Made by a program: the position numbers and the translations under genes. Below the pieces are notes generated by a model, which was not told the DNA's origin, made no database searches, and was given only the letters and a program-made list of their open reading frames with translations. Positions 23,547-30,025 of a stretch of 31,326 nucleotides of DNA are shown one piece after another (position 1 is the stretch's first letter; each line of letters begins with the position of its first letter). This DNA comes from CAZHZT01 sp964537285 (GTDB lineage: Bacteria; Bacteroidota; Bacteroidia; Chitinophagales; Saprospiraceae): the NCBI GenBank assembly GCA_964537285.1, contig CAZHZT010000067.1, positions 1 to 31,326 on the forward strand, in the 5' to 3' direction.

Positions 23547-24425
23547 ATGAAAAACTGGGCAATTATTTTAGGAGGTTCCAGTGGAATGGGCCTGGCAAGC
23601 GCCAAGAAACTGGCAAAAGAGGGAATGAATCTTTGTATTGTGCATCGCGACAGGAGGTCCGCTTTAATGGAAATAAATGATGCATTCCAGTCTATGCGCG
23701 ATTTGGGGCGAGAAGTGCTGTCTTTTAATGTAGATGCGCTGAATGCAGAAAAAAGGGCAATGATCTTAGATGAACTAGGTACTGCAATAGGGAAAGAAGG
23801 ACAGGTAAAGTTGCTGCTGCATACGATTGCCAAGGGAAACCTCAAACGAATGGCTCCGATAAAAAAGGGCGGTGAAGATTTCAGAAGTCAGGCAAAAGTG
23901 CTGGAGCTTAAAGAGCCCGGGATTGTCCGTTTATACGATACTTCTTCCGCGCCAAGCCCCAATGAAGAACCAACACTCGGGCCGGATGATTTTAGTATAA
24001 CCCTTCAGGCGATGGCTACTAGCCTGTATGAATGGGTATCGGATGTTTTTGGAAGGAGCCTTTTTGCTGAGGATGCACGGGTCATTGGCCTGACAAGTGA
24101 GGGCAGCCAGCGTGCCTGGCCTAACTATGCAGCTGTTTCGGCCGCAAAAGCTGCTTTAGAGGCGATCATCCGCTCCATTGCACTGGAGTTTGGTCCACAC
24201 GGAATTCGGGCGAATGCAGTGCAGGCAGGAGTGACGGTTACGCCTTCGCTCAATCAGATTCCTGGTAGCGATCAATTGAAAATAGGGGCATTGAGGCGTA
24301 ACCCAATGGGGCGGCTCACTACTCCGGATGATGTTGCTAATGTTATTTATCTTTTGACACTGGATGAGGCTTCATGGATCAATGGGGCGCTTATTCCGGT
24401 GGATGGCGGGGAGCGAATTGCTTAA
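23547..24425 (+). CDS. Short-chain dehydrogenase of the enoyl-ACP reductase (FabL/FabI) type
   Basis: A 292-residue protein when started at the ATG at 23547; a longer frame from 23502 overlaps the PKS gene and adds no fold. The N-terminal nucleotide-binding segment is W-A-I-I-L-G-G-S-S-G-M-G. The catalytic pair is Tyr194 and Lys201 with six residues between them (P-N-Y-A-A-V-S-A-A-K), the YX6K spacing of enoyl-ACP reductases rather than the YX3K of ketoreductases. The position of the second FabI tyrosine (10 residues upstream) is Ser184, as in FabL of Bacillus. The expected role is NAD(P)H-dependent reduction of an enoyl-thioester in the acyl-chain module. Insert residues ~100-165 are longer than in ordinary SDRs. 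Confidence 0.8.
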   Translation: MKNWAIILGGSSGMGLASAKKLAKEGMNLCIVHRDRRSALMEINDAFQSMRDLGREVLSFNVDALNAEKRAMILDELGTAIGKEGQVKLLLHTIAKGNLKRMAPIKKGGEDFRSQAKVLELKEPGIVRLYDTSSAPSPNEEPTLGPDDFSITLQAMATSLYEWVSDVFGRSLFAEDARVIGLTSEGSQRAWPNYAAVSAAKAALEAIIRSIALEFGPHGIRANAVQAGVTVTPSLNQIPGSDQLKIGALRRNPMGRLTTPDDVANVIYLLTLDEASWINGALIPVDGGERIA

Positions 24426-24502
24426 GTACAATTGCCTGTCAAAGCAGAATATAGTCTATTGAGTTGGTGATTTTGAAATGGAAATTTTACTAATTTTAAA
24501 TT

Positions 24503-24934
24503 ATGGAAAGCAAAGAAATAATAGGCCATCTTCCTTACGGGCCTTCATTTTTGTTCGTGGATCGCTTGTTGAATATAAGCGAAGAAGGCATAGAAGGAGA
24601 ATATACCTTTCGGCCTGATGCTTATTTTTACGAAAGCCACTTTAAGGATAAGCCAATCACTCCGGGGGTTATCCTTATTGAAACAATGGCTCAGATCGCC
24701 CTGGTCTGTCTGGGAATTTATTTAATGAGAGATCATTTACACAAAGAACAAAAAATTGCTTTTGCTGATTCGAATGTTAATTTTACAAAAATGGTTTTAC
24801 CGGGGGAAAAAGTAAGGGTGAAGGGCGAAAAAATCTATTTTAGATTAAGAAAGCTAAAAGTAAAGGCTCAAATGTTCAATGAAGCTGGAGAAATAGTGGC
24901 CAAAGGAACATTGGCGGGAATGATTATTCAATAA
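24503..24934 (+). CDS. FabZ-like 3-hydroxyacyl-ACP dehydratase (hotdog fold)
   Basis: A 143-residue single-hotdog protein. The FabZ signature is present in modified form: L-P-Y-G-P-S-F-L-F-V-D-R at 10-21, then E-S-H-F-K-D-K-P-I-T-P-G-V with catalytic His46, and I-L-I-E-T-M-A-Q with Glu60. It would dehydrate a 3-hydroxyacyl-ACP to the 2-enoyl form, feeding the reductase encoded just upstream. Housekeeping FabZ has G-H-F-P-G-H/x-P; the change to S-H-F-K-D-K-P points to a dedicated, non-housekeeping copy. The gene follows a 77-bp gap, the largest gap in the upstream part of the operon. Confidence 0.85.
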   Translation: MESKEIIGHLPYGPSFLFVDRLLNISEEGIEGEYTFRPDAYFYESHFKDKPITPGVILIETMAQIALVCLGIYLMRDHLHKEQKIAFADSNVNFTKMVLPGEKVRVKGEKIYFRLRKLKVKAQMFNEAGEIVAKGTLAGMIIQ

Positions 24935-24951
24935 TGCTAAATTAAAAGCCG

Positions 24952-26238
24952 TTGTCACAAAGAAGAGTTGTTGTTACTGGTGTGGGGGTGGTGTCTCCTA
25001 ATGCTACCCAAATTGATGATTTTGTAGTAGCTTTGAAAACGGGCAGGTCGGGGATACGCTACCAGGAAATCATGGGTAAGCTAAAGTTTGCTTGCCATGT
25101 TGGAGGGGTGCCTCAAGTAGATGAAGAACGGAAATCTAAATATTTTACGCCTTTACAGCTAAGAAAAATCCGAAGCAGCGGAGTGATTTATGGCTGCATT
25201 GCCGGTTTGGATGCCTGGAATGATGCAGGCCTGCCCATTCCGGATAAAGATGCCGAGCCTGATTGGGATAGTGGGACTATTTTTGGAACCGGTATGGCGG
25301 GTATTGACCTCATGCGGGAGTGTATCTATAAAGTTGATGATCTTAAAGTACGGCGCGTAGGGGCTACCGTGGTAGAGCAAGTCATGGAAAGTGGGATCAG
25401 CGCTCACCTGGGCGGTATGTTGGGCCTGGGTAACCGGGTTAGTACGAACTCTTCAGCCTGCAGTACAGGCACAGAAGCCATTTTAGTGGCTTATGAACAT
25501 GTTGCTTCAGGAAGAGCTAAGCGGATGCTGGCGGGGAGCTGTAATAGTCATGGTCCATACGCATGGGGTGGCTTTGATTCCATGCGGGTTTTAGACCGTA
25601 ACCATAATCATGTTCCAGAAAAGGCTTCCAGGCCTATGAGTGCCTCGGCAGGTGGCTTCATTCCCGGCAGCGGTGCTGCTGCCTTGGTCCTCGAAACACT
25701 TGAGGATGCGCTGGATAGAGGGGCTCAAATTTATGCTGAAATACTTGGTGGCGCTCTGAATGCAGGAGGCCATCGACAAGGAGGCGGTATGACGGCTCCA
25801 AACCCTACGGGCGTTATCCGTTGTATTCAGAGTGCTTTGGAAGTGTCAGGAATAATGGCCGGGGAGATCGATCTGATCTCGGGGCACTTAACGGCCACTA
25901 TGGCCGATCCTCTGGAGGTGCTTAATTGGAGCAAAGCATTGGGAGTGAGTGGAAAAGATTTCCCAATGATTAACTCTACAAAATCAATGGTCGGCCATTG
26001 TTTAGGAGCGGCGGGAGCTATTGAAAGTGTTGCTGTGGTTCTTCAGTTGCACCACGGCTTCATTCATCCTTCCATAAACTGCGAAGATGTACACCCTGAA
26101 ATCCTGGAAATTATTGACGAAACTTGCATCCCTCAAAAGGTGCTGGATAAAGATATTCAGGTTGTCGCTAAATCCAGCTTTGGATTTGGAGATGTGAATT
26201 CTTGTGTTTTATTTGGAAAACAACAATGGAAAACATGA
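24952..26238 (+). CDS. Beta-ketoacyl-ACP synthase (FabF-like) with TTG start
   Basis: A 428-residue condensing enzyme. Catalytic Cys170 lies in S-S-A-C-S-T-G, His312 in G-H-L-T-A-T, and Lys344/His349 in K-S-M-V-G-H-C-L-G-A-A-G, so the full Cys-His-His set is present. The usual G-T-x-T after the first His is altered to L-T-A-T, typical of cluster-specific synthases. The N-terminus M-S-Q-R-R-V-V-V-T-G-V-G is normal for the family and reads from a TTG at 24952; an in-frame TAA at 24943 rules out any upstream start. It extends acyl-ACPs with malonyl units. The stop codon falls on the first bases of a long palindrome. Confidence 0.9.
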   Translation: MSQRRVVVTGVGVVSPNATQIDDFVVALKTGRSGIRYQEIMGKLKFACHVGGVPQVDEERKSKYFTPLQLRKIRSSGVIYGCIAGLDAWNDAGLPIPDKDAEPDWDSGTIFGTGMAGIDLMRECIYKVDDLKVRRVGATVVEQVMESGISAHLGGMLGLGNRVSTNSSACSTGTEAILVAYEHVASGRAKRMLAGSCNSHGPYAWGGFDSMRVLDRNHNHVPEKASRPMSASAGGFIPGSGAAALVLETLEDALDRGAQIYAEILGGALNAGGHRQGGGMTAPNPTGVIRCIQSALEVSGIMAGEIDLISGHLTATMADPLEVLNWSKALGVSGKDFPMINSTKSMVGHCLGAAGAIESVAVVLQLHHGFIHPSINCEDVHPEILEIIDETCIPQKVLDKDIQVVAKSSFGFGDVNSCVLFGKQQWKT

Positions 26239-26400
26239 GTGGGTGTATTTCATTTTGTCGCTGCCTGCAAGAGAAAAGATTATTTTGGGAGAGAGGTACG
26301 CTGCCGCGTGCCTCTCTCCAAAGAAAATACCCTCTCAGGAACAGCGACAAAATGAAATATATCCACTCATAAGTCATCTCGAATTTTCGGGATGACTCAT
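26235..26400. repeat. Compound palindrome inside the biosynthetic operon
   Basis: Two hairpins back to back. The first (26235-26370) has arms starting ATGAGTGGGTGTATTTCATT and ending TATATCCACTCAT. Its centre holds a second stem, GGAGAGAGG / CCTCTCTCC (around 26289-26319). The second (26371-26400) is AAGTCATCTCGAA / TTTTCGGGATGACTCAT; the same hairpin module is at 31169-31202. The compound element separates the KAS gene from the ACP gene in what is otherwise a tightly packed operon, and it begins within the KAS stop codon. Confidence 0.85.
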
Positions 26401-26416
26401 GCTTAATCATCAAATC

Positions 26417-26668
26417 ATGGATAAAAAAGAAATAACTGAAAAGTTAAAGCCAATCATCAAGCCTTATGTGCAGAACGAAGAGGCTTTCGAAAAGCTAACA
26501 GGAGAAACCGATTTATTGAAGGACCTGCAAATCAATTCAGGGCATCTGGTGGACATTATTCTCGATGTGGAGGAAGCTTTTGATATTGAAATTGATGATG
26601 AAAGGGCTGAAAGCATGCTGAGCGTTCAGGCTTCTATCGATGTTATTCACGAACTTGTTAATGCCTGA
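26417..26668 (+). CDS. Acyl carrier protein
   Basis: An 83-residue acidic protein from the ATG at 26417. The in-frame ATG at 26399 lies inside the palindrome and is less likely. The prosthetic-group serine is Ser41 in L-Q-I-N-S-G-H-L-V-D-I-I-L-D-V-E. The typical D-S-L of fatty-acid ACP is replaced by N-S-G-H-L, a form also seen in the carrier proteins of Bacteroidota aryl-polyene/flexirubin-type clusters. It carries the growing acyl chain for the ketosynthase, dehydratase and reductase of this cluster. Its stop overlaps the PPTase start by one base, so carrier and activating enzyme are coupled. Confidence 0.87.
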   Translation: MDKKEITEKLKPIIKPYVQNEEAFEKLTGETDLLKDLQINSGHLVDIILDVEEAFDIEIDDERAESMLSVQASIDVIHELVNA

Positions 26669-27237
26669 TGATCGGGAATGATGTAGTTGATCTGAGAGAA
26701 GTTCCGAAGACCTTTAGAAAAGGCTTTTTGGAGAAGCTCTTCCGTGAATATGAGAGAGAAGCAATCCTTCAGTCTAATGATCCGGTAGCGATGGCCTGGA
26801 GCTTCTGGGCATTGAAGGAGAGCGCTTATAAAATATGGTTTCGAAGCAGCCTTTCGCGGCGGTTTAATCCTAAAAAGTTTAAGGTATTCCCAGAAGAATA
26901 TGGTAAGGCTAAAATCTATTTTGAGGACAAATGTTTTAATGGAAAAGTCCAGTTAGACAGAGGTAAAATTCATGCTCTGGCAGCAGAAAAAGGATTAGAT
27001 GAAGTTTGTTTTGAAATAATAGAAATCGATAGAATCAACAAAGAGGAATTGAAACACATTTGTTGCCAACAAATAAAAAAACATCTTCCCGGCAAATTTG
27101 AACGTACACCAGAAATTCGAAAAGATATACACGGCATTCCTTCCTTAAATTCAGAAGACGTGGTAGTCAGCTTAAGCCATCATGGCAGGTTCGGGGCTTA
27201 TGCATTTTTCGTGAAAAAAATTTCGTTAGAGGCTTAG
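26668..27237 (+). CDS. 4'-phosphopantetheinyl transferase
   Basis: A 189-residue protein of the Sfp/AcpS superfamily. Signatures are I-G-N-D-V-V-D-L at 2-9 (Mg/CoA-binding Asp) and W-A-L-K-E-S-A-Y-K at ~47-55 (the WxxKEAxxK motif). It transfers the phosphopantetheine arm from CoA to a carrier-protein serine, here presumably Ser41 of the ACP encoded immediately upstream. It overlaps that gene by one base and closes the operon; a hairpin covers its stop. The size and the single-copy WxxKESA motif favour a cluster-specific transferase rather than the housekeeping AcpS. Confidence 0.88.
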   Translation: MIGNDVVDLREVPKTFRKGFLEKLFREYEREAILQSNDPVAMAWSFWALKESAYKIWFRSSLSRRFNPKKFKVFPEEYGKAKIYFEDKCFNGKVQLDRGKIHALAAEKGLDEVCFEIIEIDRINKEELKHICCQQIKKHLPGKFERTPEIRKDIHGIPSLNSEDVVVSLSHHGRFGAYAFFVKKISLEA

Positions 27238-27252
27238 CAACCTCTAACGAAA
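27221..27252. terminator. Bidirectional terminator at the end of the biosynthetic operon
   Basis: TTTCGTTAGAGG (27221-27232) and CCTCTAACGAAA (27241-27252), a perfect 12-bp stem with an 8-nt loop. It includes the PPTase stop codon and sits before the convergent SnoaL-like gene. The A-run upstream (27213-27220) supports reading in the minus direction. Confidence 0.75.
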
Positions 27253-27261
27253 ACCGTCTAA

Positions 27262-27621
27262 TTATCCATTGTAAACGAACTTCTCACTTACGATCTTGCC
27301 GTCTTTCCAACGTTGTACAGCAACTTGTGTGTAATTGCGGTCGCCCCATTCTTTGTGCGAGTAGTCAAATGCCCATTCTACAGCAGCAACGCCAGCTTCT
27401 TCGCTAATCATTACGTTCTTTACTTCGGCTCCTCTGAATGCAGTCAGGTTGTTCACGAAAGCTTCTTCAAATGCGCGGCATGTGTTCTTTCCATCGCGTA
27501 ATTCACCGTCATTGTCTTGCATGACAACATCATCAGCGTAAAATTTGTCAAATGCAGGTAGGATCTCACCTTTCAAGATCATTGCGTTAAGTTCTTCTAC
27601 ATGTTCTCTGATCGTGCTCAT
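27262..27621 (-). CDS. SnoaL/NTF2-like protein
   Basis: A 119-residue soluble protein with the cone-like alpha+beta barrel pattern: a leading helix (I-R-E-H-V-E-E-L-N-A-M-I), F-D-K-F-Y-A-D-D-V-V-M-Q-D, then the alternating strands A-A-V-E-W-A-F-D-Y and R-W-K-D-G-K-I-V-S-E-K-F-V-Y. This is the SnoaL-like family, which includes polyketide cyclases, isomerases and many stress proteins of unknown substrate. It faces the biosynthetic cluster on the opposite strand and could be unrelated. No signal peptide. Confidence 0.75.
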   Translation of the reverse strand: MSTIREHVEELNAMILKGEILPAFDKFYADDVVMQDNDGELRDGKNTCRAFEEAFVNNLTAFRGAEVKNVMISEEAGVAAVEWAFDYSHKEWGDRNYTQVAVQRWKDGKIVSEKFVYNG

Positions 27622-27726
27622 AATTGGTAGTTTTTAATTTAAATGTTTTTACAATTGATGTATAAACATCTAAACGGGTAAATGGTTTGAAAAAATTTCA
27701 AATTTAAAGTAAGAAATGGTTTGACG

Positions 27727-27762
27727 ATTGGTCGTTGGCTATCGGACATTGGAACGACCAAT
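27727..27762 (-). terminator. Terminator of the outer-membrane protein gene
   Basis: ATTGGTCGTT (27727-27736) and AACGACCAAT (27753-27762), 10-bp perfect arms, located 4 bp after the stop codon of the minus-strand OMP gene. The loop is 16 nt and there is no strong U-tract, so the evidence is moderate. Confidence 0.5.
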
Positions 27763-27766
27763 GGCT

Positions 27767-28306
27767 TTAAAATCTTTTTCCTATGCCAAAACCTACCGTA
27801 AAAGTATTATAAGCATCATGTCTTATATCGTAAAAAAAAGTTGGAAAAAATTCCCAATGATGAGGGGTTTCCAGTTCATATTCCACCCCGGCCCGTACAA
27901 CAAAGAAGTTTTCATTGGTTTCAATCTCTGCGCCAGGGCCCATGTAAAATACCCAGTGGGGGAAGGGTTTCCAAATCGCATCGAGCGTAATAAGTAAGGG
28001 GAATTCTCTTTCCACTATCATGGAACCTTCATTTTCTACTTCAAAAACGAGTAGTTCAATGTCATTATGCAGGCCGAGGGAGAAAGAAGAAGAAAACCAA
28101 TACTCGATGTCAAATCCAATTGAGGGCAGGACAACCGTTTCTCTTCCCTTAGAAGTAGTTGTGGGAAGATAGGTATACCCAAGAACCAGGCTTGTCTTGA
28201 AATGGGTTGCGTCGTGCTTTTCTTCAGTTGCATGATGCTGAGCATAGGAGTTATGGCTTAGAATAAGAAAAAAGACAATGGCTAAAAATAGGTTGAAAAA
28301 TTTCAT
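27767..28306 (-). CDS. Small outer-membrane beta-barrel-like protein
   Basis: About 179 residues from the ATG at 28306. The frame stays open further upstream but runs through a hairpin and lacks coding features. The signal peptide is at ~1-22 (F-L-A-I-V-F-F-L-I-L-S-H-N-S-Y-A-Q). The mature part is made of alternating amphipathic strands (S-L-V-L-G-Y-T-Y-L-P, I-G-F-D-I-E-Y-W-F, G-L-H-N-D-I-E-L, F-Y-M-G-P-G-A-E-I-E-T) and ends K-R-F with a C-terminal aromatic, so it is an eight-strand-like barrel of the outer membrane. H-H-A-T-E-E-K-H at the mature N-terminus is histidine-rich and might bind metal. No named family recognised. Confidence 0.7.
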   Translation of the reverse strand: MKFFNLFLAIVFFLILSHNSYAQHHATEEKHDATHFKTSLVLGYTYLPTTTSKGRETVVLPSIGFDIEYWFSSSFSLGLHNDIELLVFEVENEGSMIVEREFPLLITLDAIWKPFPHWVFYMGPGAEIETNENFFVVRAGVEYELETPHHWEFFPTFFYDIRHDAYNTFTVGFGIGKRF

Positions 28307-28337
28307 GACAGAAAGTTTCTTTAAATTGATTAGACAT

Positions 28338-28408
28338 TCCTTTGAGAGGGAGGCCGGAAGGGCAATTTTGCTTCGCAAAATTGCCCTCTCAGCCTCCCTC
28401 AAAAGGAA
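28338..28408. repeat. Hairpin upstream of the outer-membrane protein gene
   Basis: Arms TTCCTTTGAGAGGGAGGC-AGGGCAATTTTGC (28338-28371) and the complementary 28375-28408, with a few unpaired bases and a TTC loop. It ends 31 bp before the start codon of the minus-strand gene, so it sits in its leader. The TTC-loop layout matches the kinase-leader hairpin at 10798-10864. Confidence 0.8.
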
Positions 28409-28564
28409 ATATCGCTGCGAAGCGGCGTAAATTTGGTTTTGGATTTCCAAAACGAGAATTGCCGGCTAATAGCTGAAAAGTTTCGCCGAACTTTAATTCA
28501 ATCGCGAAGTTAATAGTACTAACCTTAATGGTTTGAAACAATTATCACATAAAACTACCATTCG

Positions 28565-29371
28565 ATGAAAATCTACGTTTTTGCTTTTTTTATGCCTCTG
28601 TTCCTTTTGTTTGCTTGTAATAAGAGTGAGGAAAAGCATGCAGCTAAGAATGATCCTGCTCCTGTATCAGAGGTAAAAATGAGCGATAATCCAATTGTGA
28701 AAAAAGCCGAGAAAGCTCATCAAAAAGAGCGTTTTCTCTCCAAGGAGGTTGTTCAGTTTGACTTTGAGCTTTACTTCGGAGGAAAAGAGCGTCTTAATGG
28801 TGTAATAACCTTACATACAAATTCTACTAAAGGACTCATTACTCTTAATGACGGCAGGAAAATTGTATATAATGGAGACAAGGTTTCCTGCTCGCCAGGG
28901 TTTGATAACCTGAAAAAGGTTAGATTTGATGCTTTTACCTGGGCGTACTTCTTTTTGATGCCTTACAAACTTAGCGATCCGGGCACTAAGTGGAATTCAT
29001 TTGTTCAGGATACATTAATGGGAAAACAATTTAAGACCCAAAAGCTCACTTTTGAAGCTAATACAGGTGATGCACCTGATGACTGGTATATTATGTATAC
29101 TGATGCCGAAACAGACCTTATTGATGTTGTAGCCTATATCGTTACTTCAGGAAATACGCTAGAGAAGGCGGAGGAAGACCCTCATGCGATACAGTATTCT
29201 AATTACCAGGAAGTGGACGGGATTCCGATCGCAAGGGAATGGACATACTGGGAATGGCGTGAACAGGGCGGTTTAACCAGAAAACTAGGGGAAGCAAGGG
29301 TAAAGAATGTTCAATTCATTGAAGCGAAGGACGATTATTTTGTTGCTCAAGAGGTTAATGTGCCTAAATAA
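28565..29371 (+). CDS. Lipoprotein of unknown function (DUF6503-like)
   Basis: A 268-residue lipoprotein. The signal sequence ends L-L-F-A-C with the acylated Cys near residue 18, followed by a charged linker (N-K-S-E-E-K-H). From ~50 on, the sequence I-V-K-K-A-E-K-A-H-Q-K-E-R-F, then V-V-Q-F-D-F-E-L-Y-F-G-G-K, resembles the Bacteroidota DUF6503-type proteins, which are beta-rich and have a conserved W-x-Y-F-x-M-P-Y-K-L-S-D-P-G-T-K segment (~130-148 here). Family assignment is from memory and uncertain. Residue 19 is not Asp, so in many Gram-negatives it would go to the outer membrane. Not linked by context to its neighbours. Confidence 0.65.
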   Translation: MKIYVFAFFMPLFLLFACNKSEEKHAAKNDPAPVSEVKMSDNPIVKKAEKAHQKERFLSKEVVQFDFELYFGGKERLNGVITLHTNSTKGLITLNDGRKIVYNGDKVSCSPGFDNLKKVRFDAFTWAYFFLMPYKLSDPGTKWNSFVQDTLMGKQFKTQKLTFEANTGDAPDDWYIMYTDAETDLIDVVAYIVTSGNTLEKAEEDPHAIQYSNYQEVDGIPIAREWTYWEWREQGGLTRKLGEARVKNVQFIEAKDDYFVAQEVNVPK

Positions 29372-29377
29372 GCACTT

Positions 29378-29405
29378 GAATAAGTTTTTTAATAAAAACT
29401 TATTC
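29378..29405 (+). terminator. AT-rich hairpin after the lipoprotein gene
   Basis: GAATAAGTTTTT (29378-29389), loop TAAT, AAAAACTTATTC (29394-29405). The 12-bp perfect stem lies 7 bp after the stop. The stem is AT-rich, so it is a possible terminator rather than a strong one. Confidence 0.5.
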
Positions 29406-29448
29406 TTAACTTTATCTATTATTTTCCGCAACAAAAAATAAATACAAT

Positions 29449-29970
29449 ATGAAAAAGTTAATCTTGTTTTTACTCCTTATTTTTAGTGTAAGCCTTGTGT
29501 TTGCTCAAGAGGAAGAGCTCGAAATTCCGGAAAAAGTCCAGAAGGCTTTTGAAAAGAAATACGATGGTTTCACTGTTGATGAGTGGGAAATGGAAGGCAA
29601 TAAATATGAAGCGTCATTCAAGACGGGGGTTCAGGAAATGGAAGCCCTTTTCAACAAGGATGGCGTTTGGTTGGAAACGGCTACAGAGGTTTCAGAATCT
29701 ATGGTGCCTCAAAAAGTGAAGTCGGAGGCCGCTAAGAAATATGTTGGCTATAAAATAGTGGAAACGGAGAAGGTTTATACCATCAGAAGAGATACTCGAT
29801 ACGTTCTGGAAATGAAAAAGGGCAAGAGGATTGTAGAAGCTACTTATAACGAAAAAGGTGAACTTCTGGACGAAGAGGTTGAAGAGGAAGAGGATGACAA
29901 TGACGATGACGACGATGATGATGATGATGACGATGATGATGATGATGATGACGATGATGATGATGAATAA
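29449..29970 (+). CDS. Secreted PepSY-like protein with poly-aspartate tail
   Basis: A 173-residue secreted protein. The signal peptide (~1-19) ends F-A-Q. Two PepSY-like repeats follow: I-P-E-K-V-Q-K-A-F-E-K-K-Y-D-G ... W-E-M-E-G-N-K-Y-E-A-S-F-K-T (~25-66), and V-P-Q-K-V-K-S-E-A-A-K-K-Y-V-G ... Y-V-L-E-M-K-K-G-K-R-I-V-E-A-T-Y (~84-132). This is the beta-lactamase-inhibitor-like PepSY family common in Bacteroidota. The C-terminus is extraordinary: an acidic E-E-V-E-E-E-E run, then D-D-N and 21 consecutive aspartates, then E-stop. The encoding DNA is a near-pure GAT/GAC triplet tract (29893-29964), a slippage-prone microsatellite. Calcium or cation binding is possible. The terminator hairpin begins at its stop codon. 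Confidence 0.75.
   Translation: MKKLILFLLLIFSVSLVFAQEEELEIPEKVQKAFEKKYDGFTVDEWEMEGNKYEASFKTGVQEMEALFNKDGVWLETATEVSESMVPQKVKSEAAKKYVGYKIVETEKVYTIRRDTRYVLEMKKGKRIVEATYNEKGELLDEEVEEEEDDNDDDDDDDDDDDDDDDDDDDDDE
29893..29964 (+). repeat. GAY triplet microsatellite coding for poly-Asp
   Basis: 24 codons: two Asp, one Asn, then 21 Asp, all GAT or GAC except the AAT. In-frame expansion or contraction would change the tail length without a frameshift. Confidence 0.9.
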
Positions 29971-30013
29971 AATTCAAAAAGCGCGCAGTTCACACTGCGC
30001 GCTTTTTGAATTT
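29970..30013. terminator. Bidirectional terminator between the PepSY-like gene and dapD
   Basis: Perfect 20-bp arms (29970-29989 and 29994-30013), with a GCGCGCAGT/ACTGCGCGC core and flanking A/T runs on both sides. A 4-nt loop, TCAC. It separates two convergent genes. Confidence 0.92.
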
Positions 30014-30025
30014 AGTTCATCATCA

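Noticed and set aside
23423..23845. A 140-residue minus-strand frame across the PKS/SDR junction
   Set aside because: It is antisense to two well-supported genes, serine-rich and without domain features.
26204..26413. Small frames on both strands across the palindrome between the KAS and ACP genes
   Set aside because: Both frames are produced by the inverted repeat and mirror each other in sequence; no coding signal.
28307..28450. Longer version of the outer-membrane protein starting at 28450
   Set aside because: It would read through a hairpin and bury the signal peptide 48 residues inside. The Met at 28306 starts a standard signal peptide.
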